64,000 nt of DNA from Kiloniellaceae bacterium (GCA_021776135.1 JAJFGL010000034.1:1-64000), one strand, 5' to 3'. Counted from the stretch's first letter, positions 16,000-27,028 are shown. Program-made: numbers and translations. The notes: generated from the letters alone by a model not told the origin.

Positions 16000-17194
16000 T
16001 CCGGCCATCCTGGTGATCAACTGCGGCTCGTCGAGCGTCAAGTTCGCGCTCTTCGCCGACGAGGAGTCGCCCCGGCGCCTCTGGGCGGGCGCGCTCGAAC
16101 GCATCGGCCTGGCCGACGGCCGGTTCCGCGCGACCGATGAGAGCGGCGATACTGTCGTCGATGAAACGCAAAATATTCCGGACCATGCGGGGGCTTTGCG
16201 CATGCTGCTGGACAGGCTCGCGCGCCACCCTTCCGGCGTGTGCCCCATCGCCGTCGGTCACCGGGTCGTGCATGGCGGCGCGGATTGCGACTGCTCCTTG
16301 CCCGTGGATGAGGCTCTGCTGACAAGGCTGCGGCGGCTGATTCCGCTCGCGCCTTTGCACCTGCCGCACAACCTCGCCGGCATCGCCGCCGTCCGGCGCG
16401 CGCGGCCGGACCTGCCGCAAGTCGCCTGTTTCGACACCGCATTCCACCACGGGCTCCCACGCCTCGCCCAGCTCACGGGGCTGCCGCGGGCATTCGCGGA
16501 CGCGGGCATCCATCGCTACGGCTTCCATGGCCTCTCCTACGAGTACGTCATGACCGATCTGCAACACCGGCACGGCCCGAACGTGGCCAAGGAACGCATC
16601 GTGGTCGCCCATCTCGGCAACGGCGCGTCGATGGCGGCGATCAGGGATGGCCGGAGCGTGGATACGACGATGGGCTTCAGCACGCTCGGGGGCCTGCCGA
16701 TGGGCACGCGCTCGGGCGACCTCGATCCGGGAATCGTCCTCTACCTGCTTATGGAAAAGGCCATGACGGCCGAGCAAGTGCAGCATCTGCTTTATGAGCA
16801 GTCGGGACTGCTAGGCGTCTCCGGCCTTAGCCGCGATATGCGGGAGCTACTAGCGCGATCGGATTCAGTGGCAGCGACCGAGGCGATCGGCTTCTTCTGC
16901 TACCAAGCCCGAAAACACCTGGCCGCGCTCACAGCTTCCTTGGGCGGTCTCGACCGTCTCGTATTCACGGGCGGCATCGGCGCGAACGCGCCGGCGATCC
17001 GGGCCAAAATCTGCGACCGCCTCGCTTATCTCGGCGTCGAAATCGACGAGCGCCGTAACGCGGGCGGAGAGCGGACGATCTCGGCGGACAAAAGCCCCGT
17101 CCCGATCGAAGCATTCCCGACGGACGAAGAGCTGATGATCGCGCGGCACGTCCGGCATGTCTGCGCGGACCTGCCGATGGCCCGGGAGGCCTGA
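15989..17194 (+). CDS. ackA: acetate kinase (acetate/propionate family)
   Basis: 401 residues when started at GTG 15989; this start has GGAGA five bases upstream and gives the usual family length. N-terminal signature ILVINCGSSSVKFALF, then GHRVVHGG, CFDTAFHH, YGFHGLSYEYV, HLGNGASMAA, DTTMGFSTLGGLPMGTRSGDLDPG and FTGGIGANAP are all present; these cover the phosphate-binding, acetate-binding and catalytic residues. It interconverts acetate plus ATP with acetyl phosphate. It partners with the phosphotransacylase gene four bases downstream. Its start lies within the end of the upstream oxidoreductase, so translation is coupled. Confidence 0.95.
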   Translation: MISDPAILVINCGSSSVKFALFADEESPRRLWAGALERIGLADGRFRATDESGDTVVDETQNIPDHAGALRMLLDRLARHPSGVCPIAVGHRVVHGGADCDCSLPVDEALLTRLRRLIPLAPLHLPHNLAGIAAVRRARPDLPQVACFDTAFHHGLPRLAQLTGLPRAFADAGIHRYGFHGLSYEYVMTDLQHRHGPNVAKERIVVAHLGNGASMAAIRDGRSVDTTMGFSTLGGLPMGTRSGDLDPGIVLYLLMEKAMTAEQVQHLLYEQSGLLGVSGLSRDMRELLARSDSVAATEAIGFFCYQARKHLAALTASLGGLDRLVFTGGIGANAPAIRAKICDRLAYLGVEIDERRNAGGERTISADKSPVPIEAFPTDEELMIARHVRHVCADLPMAREA

Positions 17195-17197
17195 ACG

Positions 17198-18202
17198 ATG
17201 ACAGCGCCGATTGGCACTCTGAAACACCTCATCGACCAGGCCCGGTCGCTCAAGCCGATCCGGGTCGCCGTGGTTGACGCCGCGCAAGGCCTGGTGATCG
17301 AGACCCTTCGCGAGGCCCAAGCGCTGGGAATTGTCGAGCCATGCCTGATCGGCGATCCGGAAGCGATTGCAAGCGTCTGCCGGGATCTCGACTGGCAAAC
17401 GCACGATGATTGGATCCTTCCGGCCCCGAGCGACCCGGCCGCGGCGGCCAAGGCTGTCGAGCTGGTCCGTGGCGGCGAGGCCGATGCCATTATGAAGGGA
17501 AACATCCATACGGACGTGCTGATGCGCGGGCTTCTCGACAAGGAACATGGCCTGAGGTTGCCGGGGCGGCGAGTGAGCCATGTCTTCGTCGCCGAGGTGT
17601 CGAGCCATCCGAAGCTTCTCGCCATCACCGATGCGGCGATCAACATCGCGCCCGACCTCAACGCCAAGGCGCAGATCCTGCAGAACGCGGTCGAGCTGTT
17701 CCATCTTCTCGGCGTCGAGATGCCCAAGGTGGCCGTACTGTCGTCGGTCGAGACGGTGAATCCGGCGATCGCCTCGACCCTGGACGCCGCCTGCCTGACC
17801 CTGATGGCGCGGCGCGGCCAGATCGCCGGCGCCTTGGTCGATGGGCCGCTCGCCTTCGACAGCGCCGTCTCCGCCGCGGCCGCGAAAGAGAAGGGGATCG
17901 TGTCGGAGGCCGCGGGCGACGCCGATATCGTCCTGGTCCCCGATCTGGTCTCCGGCAACATCCTGGCCAAGAATCTCGAGTACCTGGCCGGCGCGGTGGC
18001 GGCCGGTGTGGTCATGGGCCTCGCGGCGCCTGTCGTGCTCAGTTCGCGCGCCGATCCGCCGGCCGCGCGGCTCGCCGGCCTGGCGCTCGCCAGCCTGATG
18101 CACCACCGGAGCGCCAAAGTGCCGGCCAAGGCCGCCGCCCCGGAGGCAAGCCTCTCCTGCGCCCCGCAGGCGGAACACGCCTGCTATCCACTCCCGGGAT
18201 AA
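17198..18202 (+). CDS. phosphate acetyl/butyryl transferase (phosphotransacylase)
   Basis: 334 residues; a single PTA_PTB domain without the N-terminal MaoC hydratase domain that some related island genes carry. Conserved features are RVAVVDAAQGLVIETLREA at about 21, DAIMKGNIHTDVLMRGLL, RRVSHVFV, ITDAAINIAPDLNAKAQI, VAVLSSVETVNP and the DIVLVPDLVSGNILAKNLEYLAGA block near the C-terminus. It converts acyl-CoA and phosphate to acyl-phosphate and CoA; with AckA it links CoA thioesters to ATP. The last 30 residues carry extra cysteines (LSCAPQAEHACYPLPG). One base separates it from the PHA-synthase gene. Confidence 0.92.
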   Translation: MTAPIGTLKHLIDQARSLKPIRVAVVDAAQGLVIETLREAQALGIVEPCLIGDPEAIASVCRDLDWQTHDDWILPAPSDPAAAAKAVELVRGGEADAIMKGNIHTDVLMRGLLDKEHGLRLPGRRVSHVFVAEVSSHPKLLAITDAAINIAPDLNAKAQILQNAVELFHLLGVEMPKVAVLSSVETVNPAIASTLDAACLTLMARRGQIAGALVDGPLAFDSAVSAAAAKEKGIVSEAAGDADIVLVPDLVSGNILAKNLEYLAGAVAAGVVMGLAAPVVLSSRADPPAARLAGLALASLMHHRSAKVPAKAAAPEASLSCAPQAEHACYPLPG

Positions 18203-18203
18203 G

Positions 18204-19973
18204 ATGATGTCCAAGCACCCGCCATCTCTGATCGAATCGGCCAAGCACCGCAAGGAGCGGCCGGCCTTATCGCTCGACCGCCCCCTGCACGCGGCGACCG
18301 CGCGGCTGACAGCGGGAGTTTCGCCGGCGGCGCTTGTGCAGGCCTATACAGACTGGGCCCAACATCTTCTGATGTCGCCCGACAAGCAGATCGAGCTGGT
18401 CGAGAAGGCGGCGCGCAAGTGGTCCCGGTTTCTGGAGTATTGCCCGCACGCCGGCGCCGGCCCCGACTGCGCGGTCTGCATTGAGCCCTTGCCGCAAGAC
18501 AAGCGCTTCGCCGGAAAGGCGTGGCAGGCTTGGCCATACAACGCGACTTATCAGGGTTTCCTGCTGACCCAGCAGTGGTGGCACAATGCCACGACGGCGG
18601 TCCCCGGCGTATCGAAGCATCATGAGGACGTCACGTCGTTCGTCGCGCGCCAGGCCCTCGACTTGGTTTCGCCCGCCAACTTCCCCCTGACCAACCCGGA
18701 GGTTCTTGAGGCGACCGTCGAGCAGGGCGGCCTGAACCTGGTGCGTGGCACCATGAACTTCTGGGAGGATTGGCGCCGTGCCGTCAATGGCGAGAAGCCA
18801 GCCGGCGCGGAGGATTTCCAGGTTGGCCGCGATGTCGCCGTCACACCCGGCAAAGTTGTCTATCGCAATCGCCTGGTCGAACTGATCCAGTACGCGCCGG
18901 CCACGGACCGCGTGCACCCGGAGCCAGTGCTGATCGTCCCGGCCTGGATCATGAAATACTACATCCTCGACCTCTCGCCCGAGAACTCGCTCGTCAAGTA
19001 CCTCGTCGAGAAAGGGCATACGGTCTTCATGGTCTCCTGGAGGAATCCTACCGGCGAGGAGCGCGACCTGGGCATGGAGGACTACCGCCGGCTCGGCGTG
19101 ATGGCGGCGCTCGACGCGGTCTCCGCCATCGTCCCTAAGCAGCCGGTCCACGCCGTTGGTTACTGCCTTGGCGGAACGCTGCTGGCGATCGCGGCGGCGG
19201 CCATGGCCCGGGACGCAGACGATCGCCTCAAGAGCCTGACTCTGCTGGCCGCGCAGACCGACTTCACCGAGGCGGGCGAGCTGATGTTGTTCATCGACGA
19301 GGCCCAGGTCAGCTTCCTCGAGGACATGATGGCCGAGCGGGGCTACCTCGACAGCAAGCAGATGGCAGGCGCGTTCCAATTGCTCAGGTCCAACGACCTC
19401 ATCTGGTCGAAGATGGTCCGGAACTACCTCATGGGTGAGCGCCGGCCGATGTTCGACCTGATGGCCTGGAACGCGGACGCGACCCGCATGCCGGCGAGAA
19501 TGCACACGGAATATCTACGGCAGCTGTTCCTCAACAACGATCTGGCGGATGAGCGGTACCGCGTGGACGGCCGCGCCGTCTCGTTGCGCGACATCCGTAT
19601 CCCGATCTTTGCCGTCAGCACCCTGTCGGATCACGTCGCCCCCTGGCGGTCGGTCTACAAGGTTCACGCGCAGACCAATGCCGACGTGACCTTCGTGCTA
19701 TCCAATGGCGGCCACAACGCCGGCATCGTGAGCCCGCCCGGCAATACCCGACGCTATCACCAGATCGCGACGCAAGACGACCTCGCCGCCTATGTCGACC
19801 CCGACCTCTGGCAGCAACGGGCGGTCCATCACGACGGCTCATGGTGGCCTTGCTGGCAGGTTTGGCTGGCCCGCCATTCCGGCGATCTCATCGAGCTGCC
19901 GCCAATGGGCGCGCCGAAAAAGGGCTACAAGCCCCTGTGCGATGCGCCCGGCACCTATGTGTTCGAACCATGA
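18204..19973 (+). CDS. phaC: poly(3-hydroxyalkanoate) synthase, class I-like
   Basis: 589 residues, in the class I size range. The N-terminal PhaC domain has the typical SPANFPLTNPEVLEATVEQG and GLNLVRG landmarks. The alpha/beta-hydrolase core carries the lipase-like box GYCLGG with nucleophile Cys321, VPAWIMKYYILDLSPENSLV before it, TLSDHVAPWRSVYK (catalytic Asp) and SNGGHNAGIVSPPGN (catalytic His). It polymerises hydroxyacyl-CoA with CoA release. No PHA thiolase/reductase (phaAB), phasin or depolymerase genes are seen in the window, so substrate supply must come from elsewhere or from its neighbours. ATG 18207 is an equally likely start. Confidence 0.93.
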   Translation: MMSKHPPSLIESAKHRKERPALSLDRPLHAATARLTAGVSPAALVQAYTDWAQHLLMSPDKQIELVEKAARKWSRFLEYCPHAGAGPDCAVCIEPLPQDKRFAGKAWQAWPYNATYQGFLLTQQWWHNATTAVPGVSKHHEDVTSFVARQALDLVSPANFPLTNPEVLEATVEQGGLNLVRGTMNFWEDWRRAVNGEKPAGAEDFQVGRDVAVTPGKVVYRNRLVELIQYAPATDRVHPEPVLIVPAWIMKYYILDLSPENSLVKYLVEKGHTVFMVSWRNPTGEERDLGMEDYRRLGVMAALDAVSAIVPKQPVHAVGYCLGGTLLAIAAAAMARDADDRLKSLTLLAAQTDFTEAGELMLFIDEAQVSFLEDMMAERGYLDSKQMAGAFQLLRSNDLIWSKMVRNYLMGERRPMFDLMAWNADATRMPARMHTEYLRQLFLNNDLADERYRVDGRAVSLRDIRIPIFAVSTLSDHVAPWRSVYKVHAQTNADVTFVLSNGGHNAGIVSPPGNTRRYHQIATQDDLAAYVDPDLWQQRAVHHDGSWWPCWQVWLARHSGDLIELPPMGAPKKGYKPLCDAPGTYVFEP

Positions 19974-19983
19974 GGCGGACGCA

Positions 19984-21156
19984 ATGAGCAACCTGGACAG
20001 CCGTTATCGGGAATCCTTTGAAAAGATGGCGCCGGTCACCGTTGTCGGCGCCGGGCCGGCGGGGCTCGCCTGCGCCATCGTTCTGGCGCGCGCCGGGCTC
20101 GCGGTCATCGTGCGCGAGTGGCACAAAACGGTTGGAACCCGCTTCCATGGAGACTTCCAGGGACTGGAGAACTGGAGCGACCGGCAGGACGTTCTCGACG
20201 AGCTGCGCGCGGCCGGTATCGAGCCCAGCTTCGACTGCCATCCGGTGCGCGACGGCACGGCATTCGACGCCTGGGGCGAAGCCTATCCGGTGCGGGGCGA
20301 CCGGCCGTTCTACTATCTCGTGCGCCGGGGCGGGCGCGGCGGCAGCCTGGATTTCGGGCTCCTCAAACAGGCTATCGCGGCCGGCGCCGAGGTGCGCTTC
20401 GCTGACCGGGCCACGGCGGCGAACGGCCCGACGGTGCTCGCCATCGGTCCGCGCACTGCGGATGCCATCGCCGCCGGCTACGTCTTCGAGACCGATCGGC
20501 CGGACGGCAACTGGATCGCGTTCAATAACACGCTCGCGCCGCTCGGCTACGCCTACCTGCTGATTCACCGCGGCCACGGCACGGTGGCAAGCTGCATGTT
20601 CACCGGTTTCAAGCACCAGGCGGAGCATGTCGAGCGCACGGTGGCGTACTTTCGCGAGCGGGCGGGCCTCAAGATGCGCGACCCCCGATCGTTCGGCGGC
20701 TTTGCGAACTTCCGTCTGCCGCGCACCGCCGTGCAGGGCGGGCATCTCGTCATCGGCGAGCAGGCCGGCTTCCAGGATGCCCTTGCCGGCTTCGGCATGC
20801 GTTATGCCCTGCGCTCCGGCATTCTCGCGGCGCGGAGCCTGATCGAGGGGATCGACTACACGGCGCTGTGGCGTCGCGAGCTTTTGCCGCTGCTCAGGAC
20901 CGGCGCCAGCAACCGCTTCATCTTCAACGCACTCGGTGAGCGCGGCTGGCGTTGGGCGCTGCGCGGACTGAGCCGCTCAGACACTGGCGAAAGATTGCGA
21001 CGGCTGTATCGGCCCTCCGCGCTGACCCGACTCGCTTACCCGCTCGCCACCTGGCGATACCGTGTGCCGCTCAAAGATCCGAGTTGCGACCATGCCGACT
21101 GCGGCTGCGTTTGGTGCACGCATGGGGTGCAAGAAGCAGCCGCCCATGCGAGCTGA
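19984..21156 (+). CDS. FAD-dependent oxidoreductase with a cysteine-rich C-terminal tail
   Basis: 390 residues. Dinucleotide-binding motif VVGAGPAGLACAIVLARAGL at about 19-38; a second FAD contact region is GGHLVIGEQAGFQDALAGFGMRYAL, typical of geranylgeranyl-reductase-like and related flavoproteins. The tail has cysteines spaced C-x5-C-x-C-x2-C (DPSCDHADCGCVWCTHG), unusual for this family and suggestive of a metal or Fe-S site. It sits between phaC and the FabI-like gene with only short gaps, so it is probably part of the same pathway. Substrate not recognisable. Confidence 0.8.
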   Translation: MSNLDSRYRESFEKMAPVTVVGAGPAGLACAIVLARAGLAVIVREWHKTVGTRFHGDFQGLENWSDRQDVLDELRAAGIEPSFDCHPVRDGTAFDAWGEAYPVRGDRPFYYLVRRGGRGGSLDFGLLKQAIAAGAEVRFADRATAANGPTVLAIGPRTADAIAAGYVFETDRPDGNWIAFNNTLAPLGYAYLLIHRGHGTVASCMFTGFKHQAEHVERTVAYFRERAGLKMRDPRSFGGFANFRLPRTAVQGGHLVIGEQAGFQDALAGFGMRYALRSGILAARSLIEGIDYTALWRRELLPLLRTGASNRFIFNALGERGWRWALRGLSRSDTGERLRRLYRPSALTRLAYPLATWRYRVPLKDPSCDHADCGCVWCTHGVQEAAAHAS

Positions 21157-21184
21157 GCCACGCCAAGACAGGAGTCCGTCGCAA

Positions 21185-21967
21185 ATGGAAATACTGGACC
21201 TGAACGGCCGCAAGGGCCTCGTCGTGGGGATCGCGAACGAGGATAGCTTGGCTTGGTGGGCGGCGCACCATTTCCACGAGGCCGGGGCAGAGCTTGCGAT
21301 CACTTACTTCAACGACAAGGCCAAGCCGCACGTCGAGCCACTCACGCGCCGGGTCGAAGCCCCAATCTTCCTGCCCTGCAATGTCACCGTTCCCGGCCAA
21401 CTGGAGGCCGTTTTCGAATCGATCCGGGAAACCTGGGGCCGCCTGGACTTCCTGTTTCACGCCGTGGCCTGGGCCCGCAAGGAGGATCTGCACGGCCGGC
21501 TGACCGACTGTTCCGCCGAGGGCTTCGCCGAGTCCATGGCGGTCTCGTGCCACTCGTTCATCCGCATGGCCAAGCTCGCCGAACCGCTGATGGACAAGGG
21601 CGGCAGCCTGATGACGTTAAGCTACTTCGGCGCCGAGAAGGTGGTCGACCACTACAACGTGATGGGTCCGGTCAAGGCAGCGCTGGAGGCCTCGGTCCGT
21701 TACCTGGCGCACGAGCTCGGGCGCAAGTCGATCCGCGTCAACGCCATCTCGGCAGGGGCGGTCCAGACCCGTGCCGCTTCGGGCATTACGCATTTCGACG
21801 AGCTGCTGAACGAGACCGTCCGCAAGGCGCCGCTCCGACGCACGGTAGAAGCCTGCGAGGTAGGACGGGCCGCGCTGCTGCTGGCTAGCGACTACACCAC
21901 CGCGATCACCGGCGAAGTGCTTTACGTGGACGCCGGCATGCACATCCAAGGAATGGTGTTCCATTGA
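21185..21967 (+). CDS. fabI: FabI-type enoyl-ACP reductase / short-chain dehydrogenase
   Basis: 260 residues, standard FabI length. It has the FabI N-terminus LNGRKGLVVGIANEDSLAWW (nucleotide-binding loop), FLPCNVTVPGQLEAVF, LFHAVAWA, and the active-site Tyr-x6-Lys in HYNVMGPVKAALE, followed by IRVNAISAGAVQTRAASG and GEVLYVDAGMHIQGM. This is the pattern of NADH-dependent enoyl-ACP reductases of fatty-acid synthesis. In an island, next to PHA synthase and acyl-phosphate enzymes, it may act on a special acyl chain or be a spare copy of a core enzyme. GGAG upstream of ATG 21185 decides the start. Its stop overlaps the TTG start of the YHS gene. Confidence 0.92.
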   Translation: MEILDLNGRKGLVVGIANEDSLAWWAAHHFHEAGAELAITYFNDKAKPHVEPLTRRVEAPIFLPCNVTVPGQLEAVFESIRETWGRLDFLFHAVAWARKEDLHGRLTDCSAEGFAESMAVSCHSFIRMAKLAEPLMDKGGSLMTLSYFGAEKVVDHYNVMGPVKAALEASVRYLAHELGRKSIRVNAISAGAVQTRAASGITHFDELLNETVRKAPLRRTVEACEVGRAALLLASDYTTAITGEVLYVDAGMHIQGMVFH

Positions 21968-22173
21968 CCGAGAAAAGAAACGGCATCAGAGTGCGCGATC
22001 CGGTCTGCGGCAAAGTCCTCGACCTGGCGGAAGCGGTCGCCATGCGCGACCGCGCCGGCTGGGCGCAATTCTTCTGCTCCGGCCAATGCCGAAGCGCCTT
22101 CCGGGCTGCACCGGACCAGTACGTGCAAAACACGGCGCCGCATGGGGCGGCGACACACCTTCAAGGAGACTGA
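21964..22173 (+). CDS. small YHS-domain protein
   Basis: 69 residues; start TTG 21964 overlaps the fabI stop, implying coupled translation. It is essentially a single YHS domain: RDPVCGKVLDLAEAVAMRD and AQFFCSGQCRSAFRAAPDQY. The three cysteines (DPVCG, FCxxxC) match the metal-binding pattern of the proteins at 11869 and in the ATPase at 22559. A soluble copper or heavy-metal carrier is a reasonable inference. Confidence 0.75.
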   Translation: MTEKRNGIRVRDPVCGKVLDLAEAVAMRDRAGWAQFFCSGQCRSAFRAAPDQYVQNTAPHGAATHLQGD

Positions 22174-22174
22174 T

Positions 22175-22510
22175 ATGCGAACCAAGCTGAATTACGCGCT
22201 CGTTGCGGCGGCCACCGCCCTCATGCCGATGACCGCGCAAGCACAGCCTTCCGACCGGCCGGGATGGGGATACGGCTGGGACTGGGGTTGGGGCCACATG
22301 CTGGGCGGTGGCCTCATGATGATCCTGTTCTGGGGCGGAATCATTCTCGTCATCGTGTTCGCGGTGCGTGCGCTGGGCGGCGGATCGCCGCACGGCACGA
22401 CGCCGGCAACCTCCCGCAACAAGGCACTCGACATCCTTCAGGAACGCTTTGCCCGGGGCGAGATCGACAAAGACGAATTCGAGGAGCGAAAGCGGTTGCT
22501 GTCCGATTGA
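22175..22510 (+). CDS. SHOCT-domain membrane protein
   Basis: 111 residues from ATG 22175 (AAGGAG ten bases upstream). A signal-like segment (residues 1-23) precedes a Trp/Gly-rich stretch (GWGYGWDWGWGHM), then a membrane helix (about 43-66) and a C-terminal SHOCT motif, ALDILQERFARGEIDKDEFE. SHOCT segments are short oligomerisation or partner-binding helices. It lies between a YHS gene and the copper ATPase gene, a frequent setting for such proteins in metal islands. Confidence 0.85.
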   Translation: MRTKLNYALVAAATALMPMTAQAQPSDRPGWGYGWDWGWGHMLGGGLMMILFWGGIILVIVFAVRALGGGSPHGTTPATSRNKALDILQERFARGEIDKDEFEERKRLLSD

Positions 22511-22558
22511 GACTGCCGCTACGCGGAGCCGACGCAACCGAGAAGTTGGAGCCAAGCC

Positions 22559-24913
<2,355 letters not shown>

Positions 24914-24968
24914 CAAAGGATCACCCTTGGCGCGGCAATCCGTCCTTATTGAAATGGAGAAATAAGCT

Positions 24969-26045
24969 ATGAAAGCCGTATTGATTCCCCGAGCCGTAGC
25001 TTGGGCCGCTCTGGTCACCCTCGTGGCGGGAATGCAAGCGGCCCTTGCCGAGCCACTCGTGTATGTGCCGCTCGGTGGAGAGGGCAAGATCGTCGTCGTC
25101 GATGCCGCGAAGAACGAAATTGTCGGTACGATAGGCGGTGTCGCGGCTGTGCACGGTTTGGCCGGGACACCAGATGGCCAATTCCTGATTGCCGGAAGCT
25201 ACCAGGAGCGTGAGGCAGGTGGCGCGACGCCGGCCAAACCCTCCGGCGTAACCGAGGATGAGCATGCCGCGCACCATGGCGCCACGCCCGCCGGCCCCAA
25301 AAAGGACAACGCGGCCGTCAGTACGGTCTCGGTGATTCGTACGTCCGACGGATCGGTGGTACGTCGTATCGACGTGCCCGGCGCCGTTCACCATGTCGCG
25401 GTCAGTCCTGACGGCCGGTATGCGGTCGTGACCCATCCCAACCAAGGGGCCATCAGCGCGATAGACCTCAGTTCGTACGAAGTCGTTGCGAGCCTGCCCA
25501 CGGGCCCGTTTCCCAACTATGCGGCCTTCGGGCCGGAAGGGCAGAGCGTCTACGTCAGCAATGCCGGCAACGGCACCGTGAGCGCCGTCGATGCCGCGTC
25601 ATGGGCTGTCCGTTGGAACGCGGCCGCCGGCGAAAGCCCCGAGCACGTCGTTCTCTCGGCGGACGGCCGCTCCCTCTACGTCAACAACGTGGGGGACGGG
25701 TCCGTCTCGGTCATCGGGGTCGATGAGCGAAAGGTCGTGAAGACGCTCCCGATCGGATCGACGCTCCATGGCATCGATCTTTCGGATGACGGCCGGACCT
25801 TGTTCGTAGCGGTGCTTGGCGAGGACAAGGTCGTCGCTTTCGACCTGGCGACCGGGGCCACACGCGACGTCCGCTTGTCGCCGGCGCCCTACCATCTCGC
25901 CACCGTCCGCGGCGCGGGCAAGCTCTACATCTCGAGCGCCGACGAGCCGAAGGTCTGGGTCCTGGACCCGGAAACCCTCGCCGTGCTCGGAGAGATCCCG
26001 ATTGGCGGCAAGGGTCACCAAATGGTTTTGAGCCCAGGCACTTAA
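24969..26045 (+). CDS. periplasmic YVTN-type beta-propeller protein
   Basis: 358 residues with signal peptide (1-27, AALVTLVAGMQAALA). Repeated propeller blades show the YVxxGxxTVSVID-type pattern: LVYVPLGGEGKIVVVDAAKN, VYVSNAGNGTVSAVDAAS, LYVNNVGDGSVSVIGVDER and LFVAVLGEDKVVAFDLATG. An insertion rich in His and Ala (EHAAHHGATPAGPKKD) sits between the first two blades. It may bind metals or act as an accessory to the neighbouring cytochromes; no active site is recognisable. It follows the copper ATPase on the same strand. Confidence 0.85.
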   Translation: MKAVLIPRAVAWAALVTLVAGMQAALAEPLVYVPLGGEGKIVVVDAAKNEIVGTIGGVAAVHGLAGTPDGQFLIAGSYQEREAGGATPAKPSGVTEDEHAAHHGATPAGPKKDNAAVSTVSVIRTSDGSVVRRIDVPGAVHHVAVSPDGRYAVVTHPNQGAISAIDLSSYEVVASLPTGPFPNYAAFGPEGQSVYVSNAGNGTVSAVDAASWAVRWNAAAGESPEHVVLSADGRSLYVNNVGDGSVSVIGVDERKVVKTLPIGSTLHGIDLSDDGRTLFVAVLGEDKVVAFDLATGATRDVRLSPAPYHLATVRGAGKLYISSADEPKVWVLDPETLAVLGEIPIGGKGHQMVLSPGT

Positions 26046-26094
26046 GGGAAACCGGGCGCCGAATGTTCAGGTTCGCCCACTAACGAGGCAAGAC

Positions 26095-26352
26095 ATGCGA
26101 CAGTTCGTGTTCTCAAGGTCCGGCCTGACGATGCTCGGCTTCCTGGCGGTCGGCGGCTACTTCCTCTGGACCGAGCATCAGGCACACACGATTACCGCCT
26201 TGCCGTGGCTCTTGATCGGCGGCTGCCTCGTCATGCACCTCTTCATGCACGGTGGCCACGGTGGCCACAGCGGCCACGGCGGTCACGGTGGCGGTGCGGA
26301 CGACGGCTCGGGTGGCGATGAACCCGAAAGCGACAGCCGGAGGGCGCCATGA
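26095..26352 (+). CDS. small His-rich membrane protein of the DUF2933 type
   Basis: 85 residues. Two hydrophobic segments (about 9-25 and 36-50) are followed by a His/Gly tail with repeated HGGHGGHSGHGGHGG units, likely to bind metal ions. The arrangement matches DUF2933 proteins found in heavy-metal islands. Its last four bases overlap the start of the methyltransferase-like gene, so the two are coupled. Confidence 0.75.
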   Translation: MRQFVFSRSGLTMLGFLAVGGYFLWTEHQAHTITALPWLLIGGCLVMHLFMHGGHGGHSGHGGHGGGADDGSGGDEPESDSRRAP

Positions 26353-27005
26353 GCGAACCGGTTGCGGCCTATGGCCTGTGGTCCCTGGTCATCATCAACT
26401 CGGCCGTGTTTATCATCTTCGCCTTCAGCTTCTTCAAGCCACGGACAAAACGCGACTGGCGCTCCTTCGGCGCCTTCAGCGCCTTCCTGGTCGCCCTGTT
26501 CACCGAGATGTACGGCTTCCCGCTGACGATATATTTTCTTTCCGGCTGGCTACAGACCAACTACCCCGATATCGATTGGCTCGCGCACGATTCCGGTCAT
26601 CTCCTGGAAATGCTGTTCGGCTGGAAGGCCAACCCGCATTTCGGCCCGTTCCACCTCCTGAGTTTCGTCTTCATAGGCGGCGGGTTCATCCTGCTCTCGG
26701 CCGCGTGGCGCGTCCTCTACCAGGCGCAGCGAACCGGAACGCTGGCGGAGACTGGCCCCTACGCCCGCATACGCCATCCTCAATATGTGGGGTTCGTCTT
26801 GATCCTGGTCGGCTTCTTGTTCCAGTGGCCAACGATCCTCACGCTTGCGATGTTCCCGGTTTTGCTCGTCATGTACTGGCGCCTGGCGCTGCGCGAGGAG
26901 CGAGAGGTCGAGGCCGAGTTCGGCGAGGCGTATGCACGCTACGCGATGCACGTACCGGGCTTCATTCCTCGATTCGGCCGTTCGCTTGGTTCTTCATACC
27001 CTTAA
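26349..27005 (+). CDS. isoprenylcysteine-carboxylmethyltransferase-like membrane protein
   Basis: 218 residues with about five membrane segments. The C-terminal half has the family signature GPYARIRHPQYVGFVLILVG (residues about 137-156) and LREEREVEAEFGEAYARYA, the SAM-binding region of ICMT/PEMT-type enzymes. Substrate is unknown; bacterial members next to copper genes are common. It overlaps the DUF2933 gene by four bases and precedes a cytochrome c gene. Confidence 0.85.
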   Translation: MSEPVAAYGLWSLVIINSAVFIIFAFSFFKPRTKRDWRSFGAFSAFLVALFTEMYGFPLTIYFLSGWLQTNYPDIDWLAHDSGHLLEMLFGWKANPHFGPFHLLSFVFIGGGFILLSAAWRVLYQAQRTGTLAETGPYARIRHPQYVGFVLILVGFLFQWPTILTLAMFPVLLVMYWRLALREEREVEAEFGEAYARYAMHVPGFIPRFGRSLGSSYP

Positions 27006-27028
27006 CCAACAACTAGCAGGAGTACGCC

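Noticed and set aside
16865-18253. 462-codon minus-strand frame opposite ackA and pta
   Set aside because: Arg/Asp-rich antisense shadow; the plus-strand enzymes carry complete active sites.
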